Assembly (NCBI GenBank): GCA_036925085.1
Contig: JAUPFP010000005.1
Coordinates: forward strand, 8,934,498-8,998,497
DNA from: Brachycybe producta
Taxonomy: Eukaryota > Arthropoda > Diplopoda > Playtdesmida > Andrognathidae
Direction: 5' to 3'
DNA length: 64,000 nucleotides
Part shown: positions 11,297 through 23,900 of the stretch, in pieces
Position numbering within the stretch: position 1 is the first letter of the stretch
How the letters are laid out: each line of letters begins with the position of its first letter
Position numbers and translations under genes: made by a program
The notes under the pieces: model-generated
The model's input: only the letters and a program-made list of their open reading frames with translations
Databases searched by the model: none
What the model was told of the DNA's origin: nothing

Positions 11297-11736
11297 GGTT
11301 CATTTTACGGCCGATCCACAGCAAGCTGACAAAAATGCAACATGAGTTGTTCAAGACAAAAACACAACAAAAAAGTTACAAAAAGCAGAATTTTAAAACA
11401 AAACAAACCTGAAAACAACTGTCATTCAAGACAAAACCACAACAAATTTTGTGTCACAACACAAATTTGGGTTTTATGTTTGTTTCTAATCCTGTCCTTT
11501 GTAAACTATGCCACTGTTATGCCACACTGCACAGAATTGACAAAATGTTGCGTAATATCACGACAAAACACGAACCTTACGGCGGGAGATGAAGAAAATG
11601 TGAAAATAAAGACAAAACAAAAACAAAACACAAAAGTCGCATATACATAAATGTTTTAGAATTGTCGTCAATTTGTCTTGAAATACTTAAGTTTCTGTTT
11701 TGTTAGCTTGATGTGGATCGGTCTTTACGGTGAACC
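11297..11736. mobile_element. 440-bp element with about 38-bp terminal inverted repeats
   Basis: The left end (ggttcattttacggccgatc, then cacagcaagctgacaaaa) matches the inverted right end (ttgttagcttgatgtgg, then atcggtctttacggtgaacc) with few mismatches. The interior is rich in acaaaac repeats and encodes only a compositional 102-codon frame. The superfamily is not assigned; no clear target duplication. Confidence 0.7.
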
Positions 11737-11739
11737 AAT

Positions 11740-13170
11740 TATGCTACAATTTCAGAATTTATTATAATACGTTTTAATGAGTCTAGTCGTTTTTTAATCA
11801 ATTATTAAAATGATTCTAGTTCAATTGAAAATAGTCACTCTTAATATTAATGGACAGGTCAAGGAACTTCTCATTTCATTCACTTACATAACGAAGTCTC
11901 TTTTCTTTGAAAATCAAAGAACTTTTTTTTGTACAATCAAAGAATTACATTGGTGTTATAAATAAACTGTATAATTCGAGTCTCATCGTATATTTTCATC
12001 AATTTAATGGTTTTTGACGTTGTCTTTTCTAAAAATCAGTGGACTTTCACATTTGCTCATTAATTTTGCAACAAGATGAGTCAACAAAACAAAAAGAGGT
12101 TTTATTCTGTTTTTGTATCTTTGGGGAATTTCTTGAATTCTATGATTTTTTCTAATCTTCAATCCAATCTTTTTTTTTTTTTTTTGGATACATGTCCAGT
12201 CTTTCTAAACTGAAGATTGTGAACTTTATATATAATATTGTATGAACTGGCTAAATTACATCCAATGGAGGGCATTTGTCTGTTCATGGGTGTTTCAGAA
12301 TGTTATCTATACTTGTCTGGGATTTCCTGTGACTTTCTCTAACTATCTCTCACACTGTCAGTCATAGTCATTCCAATATAAGACCTCACATACACACCAC
12401 AACTCATGCCAAAGGTAATCGAAAATATCTTTAGAAGTTTGGACTTTACTGTTCACTTAGTAAAATAATATCTAAGTGACCGTCGAAGTTGAAAATTCAT
12501 TCAAGTGTTTTTTTCTCTCTTTATACTCAAAGGAGGGTTCTGTATGTTTGTTCAATTAACTGTGAGATTATATGCAGTTAGTTCTTTTTTTCTTTGTGTG
12601 TGTTCATTATGTCAGCCATTGACATGGGTCCATCAGAAAAAAAGAGAGTCTGGTCTTGAAAATGTTGAAAATAAAAGATAAAAGAACATGACTTATAATG
12701 AAGTTTAAGTACATTGTAGGTCTGCATAACTTTTAAGTGATTCTTAAATCAGATGATGGAGTTCTTTTTTTTAAAAAAAAGCAGGGGTCTGTCTATAACA
12801 CATGGGGTCAGTAGGACTACATGGCCTTCAAAAACTCACTATTGGTGTCAAAATGATTATGTATAGTAGTTAAGAGCAGATAATCAGTGATTATATACAT
12901 AAGGGTAAAGTCATAAGTTGTCGCCATAGGTAATGTTATAGCTGTCAAAACTAAAAAGTGTATTTTAAAGATTAGTTAGGAAGCGATTTAATAAGGAATC
13001 TTTTCCAACCAATATTAAGAAACAAGGATGATGACTACATAATATTGGTAAATAATAACTTAATAAGTCATTTTTGTCCCCCTTTATTGATTACAATAAG
13101 TTAAGAAACTTATTTACTGCAAAAAAAAACTTGTAATATTCATTTGTGAACCGTTTATCAACTGTTATGC
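11740..13170. other. no gene or clear element
   Basis: AT-rich single-copy-looking DNA. Only a 15-bp poly-T and one small stem (gttcacttag / ctaagtgac, about 12451-12480) were noticed. Confidence 0.5.
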
Positions 13171-13179
13171 CATGTTCTT

Positions 13180-13325
13180 GAGAAAATGCCAATGGATCGG
13201 AACTGGTATAACCGGTTCACCAAGTACTGGAACTGATAGAACCGGTTCGGCAGTATAGGTCGAACTGATAACAACTGGTTCCGAGCCGAGTAGAAACGAT
13301 TCGGTTCTACCCGTTGCCACCTCTA
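13180..13325. mobile_element. short hAT-type element
   Basis: The 146-bp element is flanked by a perfect 8-bp duplication atgttctt (13172-13179 and 13326-13333). The right end is ccacctcta, the same hAT-like terminus as at 7499. The left end (gagaaaatgcc) has decayed. The interior has several inverted ggttc/gaacc motifs. Confidence 0.85.
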
Positions 13326-13333
13326 ATGTTCTT

Positions 13334-14872
13334 GAAGCAGAGATTTGATTGGCATGCCAGTTATATATAATGTATATTTATTGGACACCTATGCACATAA
13401 GCATGTTTTAAATAAAGGTAAATAGTGTTTAGTAAAATATATTCAAAATGAAGGGTTGTTTGGAACTTCTTGCAGTTGAAAATTGAAGTTCTAGCTTTTT
13501 TTGTTTGTCAATTCAACTGTTGGAAATTGTTTGAGTGTGTTATGCTTTAAAATGGCTAATATGATATGTAGGATTGATGTGATAAAAATTAAATACTCTA
13601 GTTAAGATGCATTATGGGTAATGCATCATAATTGCATCATGATTAGGTTCATAATGGCTGCAGTAGCTCATGTAGGCTGGAAATGCTCTGATGTAAAATG
13701 CTCAGTTTTACTGAAAGAAAAGTACTTAATTTTAAAATGGTGGAGTTAGTAGACAATGACAGCCATTTTGATTTCATTGCATTGTTTTCAATGATGATGA
13801 CCTTTTTTTTTTTGGTCACCTTTTTTATTTTTTATAAAGTTAAAAAAGAGAGGAAGTGGGACAGGAAATAGACTCTTCTGAATTCTTTCTAGCATGTATC
13901 CATTCTTAGGGATCATGAATTTATAGACAAAACAGGTTCAATTATTTTTTTTGTTGTTAAAACAGCAGCATTGCTGCTTACTTCCTGCTATTTGCTGTCG
14001 CTTTTTTTTAACCATTCCAACAATTTTTTTTCTGACTTTTTTTTGCTTTCTTTGTAAGGTTTTTTCTCCTTCTGTCTCGACCTATGTATGTATGTGTCTA
14101 ACCTTGTTTTTTTGGGAACATACTGGCCTATATATAGATTCTGTTGTCCACTTTTTCTTTCTGTTTACTAGCAAAGTTAGTATGTTGTTGTACACCATGA
14201 GGTTTTTTTTTGTTCCTATGTCTTTTCCCTTTTTTTTTCTTCCTTTTTTTTCGTCTATCTTTATACGTTGTTACCTTCAACCGTATATATATCATCAAGG
14301 GCTATTGGCCTTGCTATCCTTGCCATGTAATGAATGGTCAAGGTCAGTTTTTATTGGATCTGTTGGGAATCACTGTTTGGGTGCAGATGGACTAAACAGG
14401 GGAAAAAGAAAGCAAGAAAGAAAGAAAAAAAAAATAGGAGCAAATAGCCAAGTGAAGGATAAAGTTGTGTATGTGTGGGTGGGTAGTATAGCTAGCTGAT
14501 TCCTAATGTTTCTTCTTTGTGGATATGGAAGGATTGCCCCTAAAAGCCCCTTTGCCTCTTTTTTTTTTGCTTCCGAATAACAAAAAAAAACATATGTATT
14601 GCTTTCTTAAAGTGATCATTTCTTATGTTGTTAGTACTGCTTACTATTACTGTAGGTATAGTACATGTGGTGTTTGTCCGTCTTCTAAGGCTATTATGGT
14701 CAGCTATTTGAATTTGGAGAATTACTATGCAAGCAGCTCAGAATGCCTGTGGCAGAGGGAGAAAAGTTCATTTGCAGCGTGTGAAGTGCATTGTCAAAAG
14801 CCAATAACAATTGCGTTCTGGTGCAGCTTGAAATAATGCATTGTCAGGAAATTAAGGTAGTTAGCATACTCC
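13334..14872. other. no gene; T-rich sequence
   Basis: The 182-codon frame at 13951-14499 is dominated by F, L and S from T-rich DNA. There is no domain, start context or splice structure to support it. A small palindrome built on atgcat/gcatcat lies at about 13607-13645. Confidence 0.55.
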
Positions 14873-15031
14873 TACAGTAATTAATACAATAAAAGGTCTT
14901 TATAATGTTGCCATGGTTTTTATCGCTCCCGATTTATATATCAGTTTTTTCCGGTAATAGCACTTTCCAGGTTATAAAACGCGCTTTTCCTCCTCTCCCC
15001 AAAATTAGCGTTATAACGAGGTATTACTGTA
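14873..15031. mobile_element. mariner/pogo-like MITE
   Basis: Starts tacagtaattaatac and ends with ataacgaggtattactgta, giving TA-bounded termini and short inverted ends of the CAGTAAT type. The interior carries ggttataaaacgcg and gcgttataacgagg. Non-coding. TA targets are typical of Tc1/mariner relatives. Confidence 0.65.
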
Positions 15032-15063
15032 ATTAGTAAATTACTAATACATAATATTATATG

Positions 15064-15352
15064 GTTGTGATTCTAAAACGTTGCTTATAATAAAGCTAAA
15101 CTTAAGACAATCTTTCTATAGAGAATTTTGAAGTAATTAGTTTAAGCTTTACTTTTGTTTTATCTAACGTTATGGAAAACTGTTTAGATGCAACACGTAC
15201 TAACGGTCTTATTCTAAAACGTTACTTTAGCCTAAGTGTAAGTTTGTGTAACTTAAACAAAGCTAAACTTAAAAACTCATCATAGACTTATGATAGATAG
15301 TTTTGATTTGCGTCGTGGTTTAAGCTTAACTTTATTTAATTTAAGGAACGTT
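15064..15352. repeat. tandem duplication of a palindromic unit
   Basis: Two direct copies (about 15064-15172 and 15208-15352) each begin ttctaaaacgtt, contain aaagctaaacttaa, then the inverse gtttaagctttactt or gtttaagcttaacttt, and finish with aacgtt. Each copy is itself an inverted repeat. A related half (ggtttaagcttaacttta) occurs alone near 11158. Confidence 0.7.
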
Positions 15353-15389
15353 TTTTTAATAGGGCGGTAAGAAACAAAATTAAAATTTA

Positions 15390-15600
15390 TTATAAACTAG
15401 AAGAATTAATAAATGAGCTTAGATACCAAGTTTTTTTTGTTATAATATCTTTGAAAATAAACTATTTAAGGCAGGTAGAAAATGCTAAAATTCTACTTTT
15501 TTATATCAACATTTGATGAAAATGATTTTCAAATAAGATTATCGTATTGATTTTGATAAATTCACTTTATATTTTAATTTCTAACAAATTTTGAAGATGT
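15390..15600. mobile_element. diverged FB1 family copy
   Basis: Retains ataaactagaagaattaata and atatctttgaaaataaacta plus a weak inverse (atttctaacaaattttgaag). Heavily mutated. Confidence 0.45.
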
Positions 15601-16739
15601 TTTTGTTAAAAGTTAATTTAATGAATTTTTTTTTCTCTCTTCTCGTTATGTAAATTTTTTGCCTTGAATTGTGGTCAACAAGTTTAGGAAAAAAAAAGTT
15701 GTTAGCTCTACGACAGGCATTTTCAAACAAAATACTTGATAATTGTGACATTTGCTACATTTGTATGGTTGAGAAGTTAATGAAGGGGTTGCTTTACATT
15801 TTATTTTTTTGAGTTCAATAAGGAATCAATTTTGGACAACAAACCATTTTTAATAGCTGAAGTTTCAATTTTTACATTATAACCAACAATAATTGCTTAT
15901 TACCATAGAATATATTACTCATACATGATAGCTTTAATGGTCATTTCTACGAATATTTTATTTAGAGAGTTGAATGAAATAAAAAAAAACTATTTTTCTC
16001 TAAAACTTATCTCTAAAATCAATCAATCATAATGATGCATTGATGTGAAAATAAAAACTTTTGAATGCAACTTTTAAACTTTACTCTTCTACTTTTGTGC
16101 ATCATTTGTTCTGATCATTTTATATTTTTTGACAAAAAAGATTTTGACTTATGTCCGAATGTCCACGATCTGAGCTAGTTACTGGGTTCTTCTTTGAGCT
16201 TTTACGTTTACAAAACGGATTATGAAAACATAAGATATTGAATTTTATACAAAAAAGATTCAAGTATAGTTCGTAGAACACAATTTATAAGAAGAAAGAA
16301 AAAAAAAATGTTTGACAGAAAAAGGATTCACCGGTCTTTGTGTCTGTGATGTACTGACCAAATGACCACCCTCTTATAAATTTAGGAACTCATATTTTTT
16401 CTTCTTCTTCAATTCATTTTGTTTGAAATCTTATTTCTTGAGAGGTTTTTAGCATGTACACATTTATATAAGTGTGTATGTAGCATCTGCTTTTGAAAGC
16501 TTGCTTTTGTGTCTAAGTTGTATGCTTATAAGTTATAAGCAAGTGATAAAGATAAGGAGGAGGAGGAGGCTATGAAAATAAAGGGTGAGGTTGCACGGGC
16601 ATCTACGTATATGTATGTGTGGCTTGGACAGTCAAGATAATTGGAGAAAAAGACAGGTCCATCCATAAGGTAGATGGATAGGTTTTTTTGTTTGTTTGTT
16701 TGTGTAACAAGCATGTCATTGGATCTCTTAAAATTATGA
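15601..16739. other. no gene or clear element
   Basis: AT-rich, with short A and T runs only. Confidence 0.5.
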
Positions 16740-17035
16740 GAACAAACACACACACTGATTTTGTTAAAAAAAAACGCACACAAACACATGAATTGGAAAG
16801 AAAGCATAGGTTTACATAAGGAAAGAGGAAAATACACACACAACACATAAATGGTAATTGAGAAACACGCACGAAAGATGGCAATGGAAGAACACACGCA
16901 CAAATTGGAGAAAAAAAAGAACACGCACGAATGTAAATAGAGAACACGTACACATATATAGGAAATTGAAAAATACACACTTAGATGAAAATAGATAACA
17001 CATACAGTACATATAGAGAGAAAACGCACAAATCA
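16740..17035. repeat. left degenerate flank of the minisatellite
   Basis: Irregular copies of a unit containing cacgcacaaat, ggaaa and agagaacac, about 24-27 bp apart. They resemble the 25-bp unit of the main array but are heavily mutated. The stretch from gaacacgtacacatatatag to the element at 17036 has a counterpart on the far side of the array (24718-24840). Confidence 0.65.
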
Positions 17036-17265
17036 CACTTCGGCTGGAAAAGTGGCACAACTCAAAAACCCACTTTTTTTTTGGAAAATTAGTTTAATGT
17101 TAAGAGAAGATTCATGGTTTACTTTGCTGAGCTTTTCAAGTGAAAACACCGTTTTAATTATTAACAATATAGGTTTATTTGGCTGTCCTACAATAGACTG
17201 AGATAGAAAAAATGCAACTTTAAAAAAAGTGTTTTTTTAGTTGTGCCACGCTTCCAGCCGAGGTG
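17036..17265. mobile_element. inverted-repeat element inside the degenerate satellite
   Basis: Left end cacttcggctggaaaagtgg and right end cttccagccgaggtg are inverse. The arms run about 45 bp, including ggcacaact / agttgtgcc and the poly-T/poly-A part. It interrupts repeat-like sequence (gcacaaat before, gcgaaatatgg after), so it inserted into the old array. Confidence 0.75.
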
Positions 17266-17310
17266 CGAAATATGGAAATAGACAACATACTCAAATGGGG
17301 AATAGTACGG

Positions 17311-17672
17311 AGCCCTCTAAAAGACATGCGAGATTTGTTTTAAAATCTCGACATTTCCACTTTTTCCAGAATCTCGAAATTTCGACTTTAATCTCGACAT
17401 TTCGACTTTTAATTTCTTATTCGGCCATGTTAATTATGCCATGTTGTTCGCATCATACTCTAATAATAAAATTATTGCAAGCGCCCTCTTGTAGCAGTAA
17501 TAATTTAATTATTAAAAGAGTATGGTGCGCACAACAGGGCATAATTAACATGACCAAATAAAAGAGATTAAATGTCGACATGTCAAGATTAAAATCGAAA
17601 TGTCGATATTTTGGAAAAAGTCGAAATTTCGAGATTTTGGGAAAAAAAATCTCGCCTGTTCTTTACAGGGCT
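17311..17672. mobile_element. large fold-back element with nested arms
   Basis: Outer ends agccctctaaaagac and gttctttacagggct are inverse. The arms hold several copies of tctcgaaatttcga and ctcgacatttcgac. An inner pair (catgttaattatgcc / ggcataattaacatg) closes a second stem around an AT-rich loop. Non-coding. It lies between degenerate satellite units. Confidence 0.75.
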
Positions 17673-17679
17673 GCGTAGA

Positions 17680-17984
17680 ATAGAGAACGGACACAAATAT
17701 AGAAAGAAAGAACAAATACACAGATTTAAGGAGGTTTAGTATCACACACTTAGCTGGAAATAAAGATGGAAGCAGATAAGATAACACACAAGATAGAAAT
17801 AAAAAAAAAATCACACACGCACAGATTATGGAAATCGGTAACACTCAAATGGAAAACTTGAAAAGAGAACACACAAGTAGAACGATACACACATATAGGA
17901 AGTCAAAAAACATAAACTTAAATTGAAATAAATAAAGTGCACACAAAAATGGAAAGAAAGAAAACACAGATATGAGAAAACACA
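17680..17984. repeat. degenerate flank adjoining the array
   Basis: Diverged copies with cacacacgcacagattatgg, gagaacacacaag and similar. They grade into the homogeneous array at about 17985. Confidence 0.65.
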
Positions 17985-20900
17985 CTCGCACAAATCTGCA
18001 AATAGAGAAAACGCACAAATCTGCAAATAGGGAAAACGCACAAATCTGCAAATAGAGAAAACGCACAAATCTGCAAATAGGGAAAACGCACAAATCTGCA
18101 AATAGGGAAAACGCACAAATCTGCAAATAGGGAAAACGCACAAATCTGCAAATATGGAAAACGCACAAATCTGCAAATAGGGAAAACGCACAAATCTGCA
18201 AATAGAGAAAACGCACAAATCTGCAAATAGGGAAACGCACAAATCTGCAAATAGGGAAAACGCACAAATCTGCAAATAGGGAAAATGCATAAATCTGCAA
18301 ATACGGAAAACGCACAAATCTGCAAATACGGAAAACGCACAAATCTGCAAATAGGGAAAACGCACAAATCTGCAAATAGGGAAAACGCACAAATCTGCAA
18401 ATAGGGAAAACGCACAAATCTGCAAATAGAGAAAACGCACAAATCTGCAAATAGAGAAAACGCACAAATCTGCAAATAGGGAAAACGCACAAATCTGCAA
18501 ATAGGGAAAACGCATAAATCTGCAAATACGGAAAACGCACAAATCTGCAAATACGGAAAACGCACAAATCTGCAAATAGGGAAAACGCACAAATCTGCAA
18601 ATAGGGAAAACGCACAAATCTGCAAATAGGGAAAACGCACAAATCTGCAAATAGGGAAAACGCACAAATCTGCAAATAGGGAAAACGCACAAATCTGCAA
18701 ATAGGGAAAACGCACAAATCTGCAAATAGGGAAAACGCACAAATCTGCAAATATGGAAAACGCACAAATCTGCAAATAGGGAAAACGCACAAATCTGCAA
18801 ATAGAGAAAACGCACAAATCTGCAAATAGGGAAAACGCACAAATCTGCAAATAGGGAAAACGCACAAATCTGCAAATAGGGAAAACGCACAAATCTGCAA
18901 ATAGGGAAAATGCACAAATCTGCAAATAGAGAAAACGCACAAATCTGCAAATAGAGAAAACGCACAAATCTGCAAATAGGGAAAACGCACAAATCTGCAA
19001 ATAGGGAAAACGCATAAATCTGCAAATACGGAAAACGCACAAATCTGCAAATACGGAAAACGCACAAATCTGCAAATAGGGAAAACGCACAAATCTGCAA
19101 ATAGGGAAAACGCACAAATCTGCAAATAGAGAAAACGCACAAATCTGCAAATAGGGAAAACGCACAAATCTGCAAATAGGGAAAACGCACAAATCTGCAA
19201 ATAGGGAAAACGCACAAATCTGCAAATATGGAAAACGCACAAATCTGCAAATAGGGAAAACGCACAAATCTGCAAATAGAGAAAACGCACAAATCTGCAA
19301 ATAGGGAAAACGCACAAATCTGCAAATAGGGAAAACGCACAAATCTGCAAATAGGGAAAACGCATAAATCTGCAAATACGGAAAACGCACAAATCTGCAA
19401 ATACGGAAAACGCACAAATCTGCAAATAGGGAAAACGCACAAATCTGCAAATAGAGAAAACGCACAAATCTGCAAATAGGGAAAACGCACAAATCTGCAA
19501 ATAGGGAAAACGCACAAATCTGCAAATAGGGAAAACGCATAAATCTGCAAATACGGAAAACGCACAAATCTGCAAATACGGAAAACGCACAAATCTGCAA
19601 ATAGGGAAAACGCACAAATCTGCAAATAGGGAAAACGCACAAATCTGCAAATAGAGAAAACGCACAAATCTGCAAATAGGGAAAACGCACAAATCTGCAA
19701 ATAGGGAAAACGCACAAATCTGCAAATAGGGAAAACGCACAAATCTGCAAATATGGAAAACGCACAAATCTGCAAATAGGGAAAACGCACAAATCTGCAA
19801 ATAGAGAAAACGCACAAATCTGCAAATAGGGAAAACGCACAAATCTGCAAATAGGGAAAACGCACAAATCTGCAAATAGGGAAAACGCACAAATCTGCAA
19901 ATATGGAAAACGCACAAATCTGCAAATAGGGAAAACGCACAAATCTGCAAATAGAGAAAACGCACAAATCTGCAAATAGGGAAAACGCACAAATCTGCAA
20001 ATAGGGAAAACGCACAAATCTGCAAATAGGGAAAACGCATAAATCTGCAAATACGGAAAACGCACAAATCTGCAAATACGGAAAACGCACAAATCTGCAA
20101 ATAGGGAAAACGCACAAATCTGCAAATAGGGAAAACGCACAAATCTGCAAATAGGGAAAACGCACAAATCTGCAAATAGAGAAAACGCACAAATCTGCAA
20201 ATAGAGAAAACGCACAAATCTGCAAATAGGGAAAACGCACAAATCTGCAAATAGGGAAAACGCATAAATCTGCAAATACGGAAAACGCACAAATCTGCAA
20301 ATACGGAAAACGCACAAATCTGCAAATAGGGAAAACGCACAAATCTGCAAATAGGGAAAACGCACAAATCTGCAAATAGGGAAAACGCACAAATCTGCAA
20401 ATAGGGAAAACGCACAAATCTGCAAATAGGGAAAACGCACAAATCTGCAAATAGGGAAAACGCACAAATCTGCAAATATGGAAAACGCACAAATCTGCAA
20501 ATAGGGAAAACGCACAAATCTGCAAATAGAGAAAACGCACAAATCTGCAAATAGGGAAAACGCACAAATCTGCAAATAGGGAAAACGCACAAATCTGCAA
20601 ATAGGGAAAACGCACAAATCTGCAAATAGGGAAAACGCACAAATCTGCAAATAGAGAAAACGCACAAATCTGCAAATAGAGAAAACGCACAAATCTGCAA
20701 ATAGGGAAAACGCACAAATCTGCAAATAGGGAAAACGCATAAATCTGCAAATACGGAAAACGCACAAATCTGCAAATACGGAAAACGCACAAATCTGCAA
20801 ATAGGGAAAACGCACAAATCTGCAAATAGGGAAAACGCACAAATCTGCAAATAGAGAAAACGCACAAATCTGCAAATAGGGAAAACGCACAAATCTGCAA

Positions 20901-23900
20901 ATAGGGAAAACGCACAAATCTGCAAATAGGGAAAACGCACAAATCTGCAAATATGGAAAACGCACAAATCTGCAAATAGGGAAAACGCACAAATCTGCAA
21001 ATAGAGAAAACGCACAAATCTGCAAATAGGGAAAACGCACAAATCTGCAAATAGGGAAAACGCACAAATCTGCAAATAGGGAAAACGCATAAATCTGCAA
21101 ATACGGAAAACGCACAAATCTGCAAATACGGAAAACGCACAAATCTGCAAATAGGGAAAACGCACAAATCTGCAAATAGGGAAAACGCACAAATCTGCAA
21201 ATAGGGAAAACGCACAAATCTGCAAATAGAGAAAACGCACAAATCTGCAAATAGAGAAAACGCACAAATCTGCAAATAGGGAAAACGCACAAATCTGCAA
21301 ATAGGGAAAACGCATAAATCTGCAAATACGGAAAACGCACAAATCTGCAAATACGGAAAACGCACAAATCTGCAAATACGGAAAACGCACAAATCTGCAA
21401 ATAGGGAAAACGCACAAATCTGCAAATAGGGAAAACGCACAAATCTGCAAATAGGGAAAACGCACAAATCTGCAAATAGGGAAAACGCACAAATCTGCAA
21501 ATAGGGAAAACGCACAAATCTGCAAATATGGAAAACGCACAAATCTGCAAATAGGGAAAACGCACAAATCTGCAAATAGAGAAAACGCACAAATCTGCAA
21601 ATAGGGAAAACGCACAAATCTGCAAATAGGGAAAACGCACAAATCTGCAAATAGGGAAAACGCACAAATCTGCAAATAGGGAAAACGCACAAATCTGCAA
21701 ATAGAGAAAACGCACAAATCTGCAAATAGGGAAAACGCACAAATCTGCAAATAGGGAAAACGCACAAATCTGCAAATAGAGAAAACGCACAAATCTGCAA
21801 ATAGGGAAAACGCACAAATCTGCAAATAGGGAAAACGCACAAATCTGCAAATAGGGAAAACGCACAAATCTGCAAATAGGGAAAACGCACAAATCTGCAA
21901 ATAGGGAAAACGCACAAATCTGCAAATAGGGAAAACGCATAAATCTGCAAATACGGAAAACGCACAAATCTGCAAATAGGGAAAACGCACAAATCTGCAA
22001 ATAGGGAAAACGCACAAATCTGCAAATAGGGAAAACGCATAAATCTGCAAATACGGAAAACGCACAAATCTGCAAATACGGAAAACGCACAAATCTGCAA
22101 ATAGGGAAAACGCACAAATCTGCAAATAGGGAAAACGCACAAATCTGCAAATAGTGAAAACGCACAAATCTGCAAATAGGGAAAACGCACAAATCTGCAA
22201 ATAGGGAAAACGCACAAATCTGCAAATAGGGAAAACGCACAAATCTGCAAATATGGAAAACGCACAAATCTGCAAATAGGGAAAACGCACAAATCTGCAA
22301 ATAGAGAAAACGCACAAATCTGCAAATAGGGAAAACGCACAAATCTGCAAATAGGGAAAACGCACAAATCTGCAAATAGGGAAAACGCATAAATCTGCAA
22401 ATACGGAAAACGCACAAATCTGCAAATACGGAAAACGCACAAATCTGCAAATAGGGAAAACGCACAAATCTGCAAATAGGGAAAACGCACAAATCTGCAA
22501 ATAGGGAAAACGCACAAATCTGCAAATAGAGAAAACGCACAAATCTGCAAATAGAGAAAACGCACAAATCTGCAAATAGGGAAAACGCACAAATCTGCAA
22601 ATAGGGAAAACGCATAAATCTGCAAATACGGAAAACGCACAAATCTGCAAATACGGAAAACGCACAAATCTGCAAATAGGGAAAACGCACAAATCTGCAA
22701 ATAGGGAAAACGCACAAATCTGCAAATAGGGAAAACGCACAAATCTGCAAATAGGGAAAACGCACAAATCTGCAAATAGGGAAAACGCACAAATCTGCAA
22801 ATAGGGAAAACGCACAAATCTGCAAATAGGGAAAACGCACAAATCTGCAAATAGGGAAAACGCACAAATCTGCAAATAGAGAAAACGCACAAATCTGCAA
22901 ATAGGGAAAACGCACAAATCTGCAAATAGGGAAAACGCACAAATCTGCAAATAGGGAAAACGCACAAATCTGCAAATAGGGAAAACGCACAAATCTGCAA
23001 ATAGAGAAAACGCACAAATCTGCAAATAGAGAAAACGCACAAATCTGCAAATAGGGAAAACGCACAAATCTGCAAATAGGGAAAACGCATAAATCTGCAA
23101 ATACGGAAAACGCACAAATCTGCAAATACGGAAAACGCACAAATCTGCAAATAGGGAAAACGCACAAATCTGCAAATAGGGAAAACGCACAAATCTGCAA
23201 ATAGAGAAAACGCACAAATCTGCAAATAGGGAAAACGCACAAATCTGCAAATAGGGAAAACGCACAAATCTGCAAATAGGGAAAACGCACAAATCTGCAA
23301 ATATGGAAAACGCACAAATCTGCAAATAGGGAAAACGCACAAATCTGCAAATAGAGAAAACGCACAAATCTGCAAATAGGGAAAACGCACAAATCTGCAA
23401 ATAGGGAAAACGCACAAATCTGCAAATAGGGAAAACGCATAAATCTGCAAATACGGAAAACGCACAAATCTGCAAATACGGAAAACGCACAAATCTGCAA
23501 ATAGGGAAAACGCACAAATCTGCAAATAGGGAAAACGCACAAATCTGCAAATAGGGAAAACGCACAAATCTGCAAATAGAGAAAACGCACAAATCTGCAA
23601 ATAGAGAAAACGCACAAATCTGCAAATAGGGAAAACGCACAAATCTGCAAATAGGGAAAACGCACAAATCTGCAAATAGGGAAAACGCACAAATCTGCAA
23701 ATAGGGAAAACGCACAAATCTGCAAATAGGGAAAACGCACAAATCTGCAAATAGGGAAAACGCACAAATCTGCAAATAGGGAAAACGCACAAATCTGCAA
23801 ATAGAGAAAACGCACAAATCTGCAAATAGGGAAAACGCGCAAATCTGCAAATAGGGAAAACGCACAAATCTGCAAATAGGGAAAACGCATAAATCTGCAA

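Noticed and set aside
13951-14499. 182-codon plus-strand frame
   Set aside because: F, L, S and C dominate because of T-rich DNA; no motif, no splice or promoter context.
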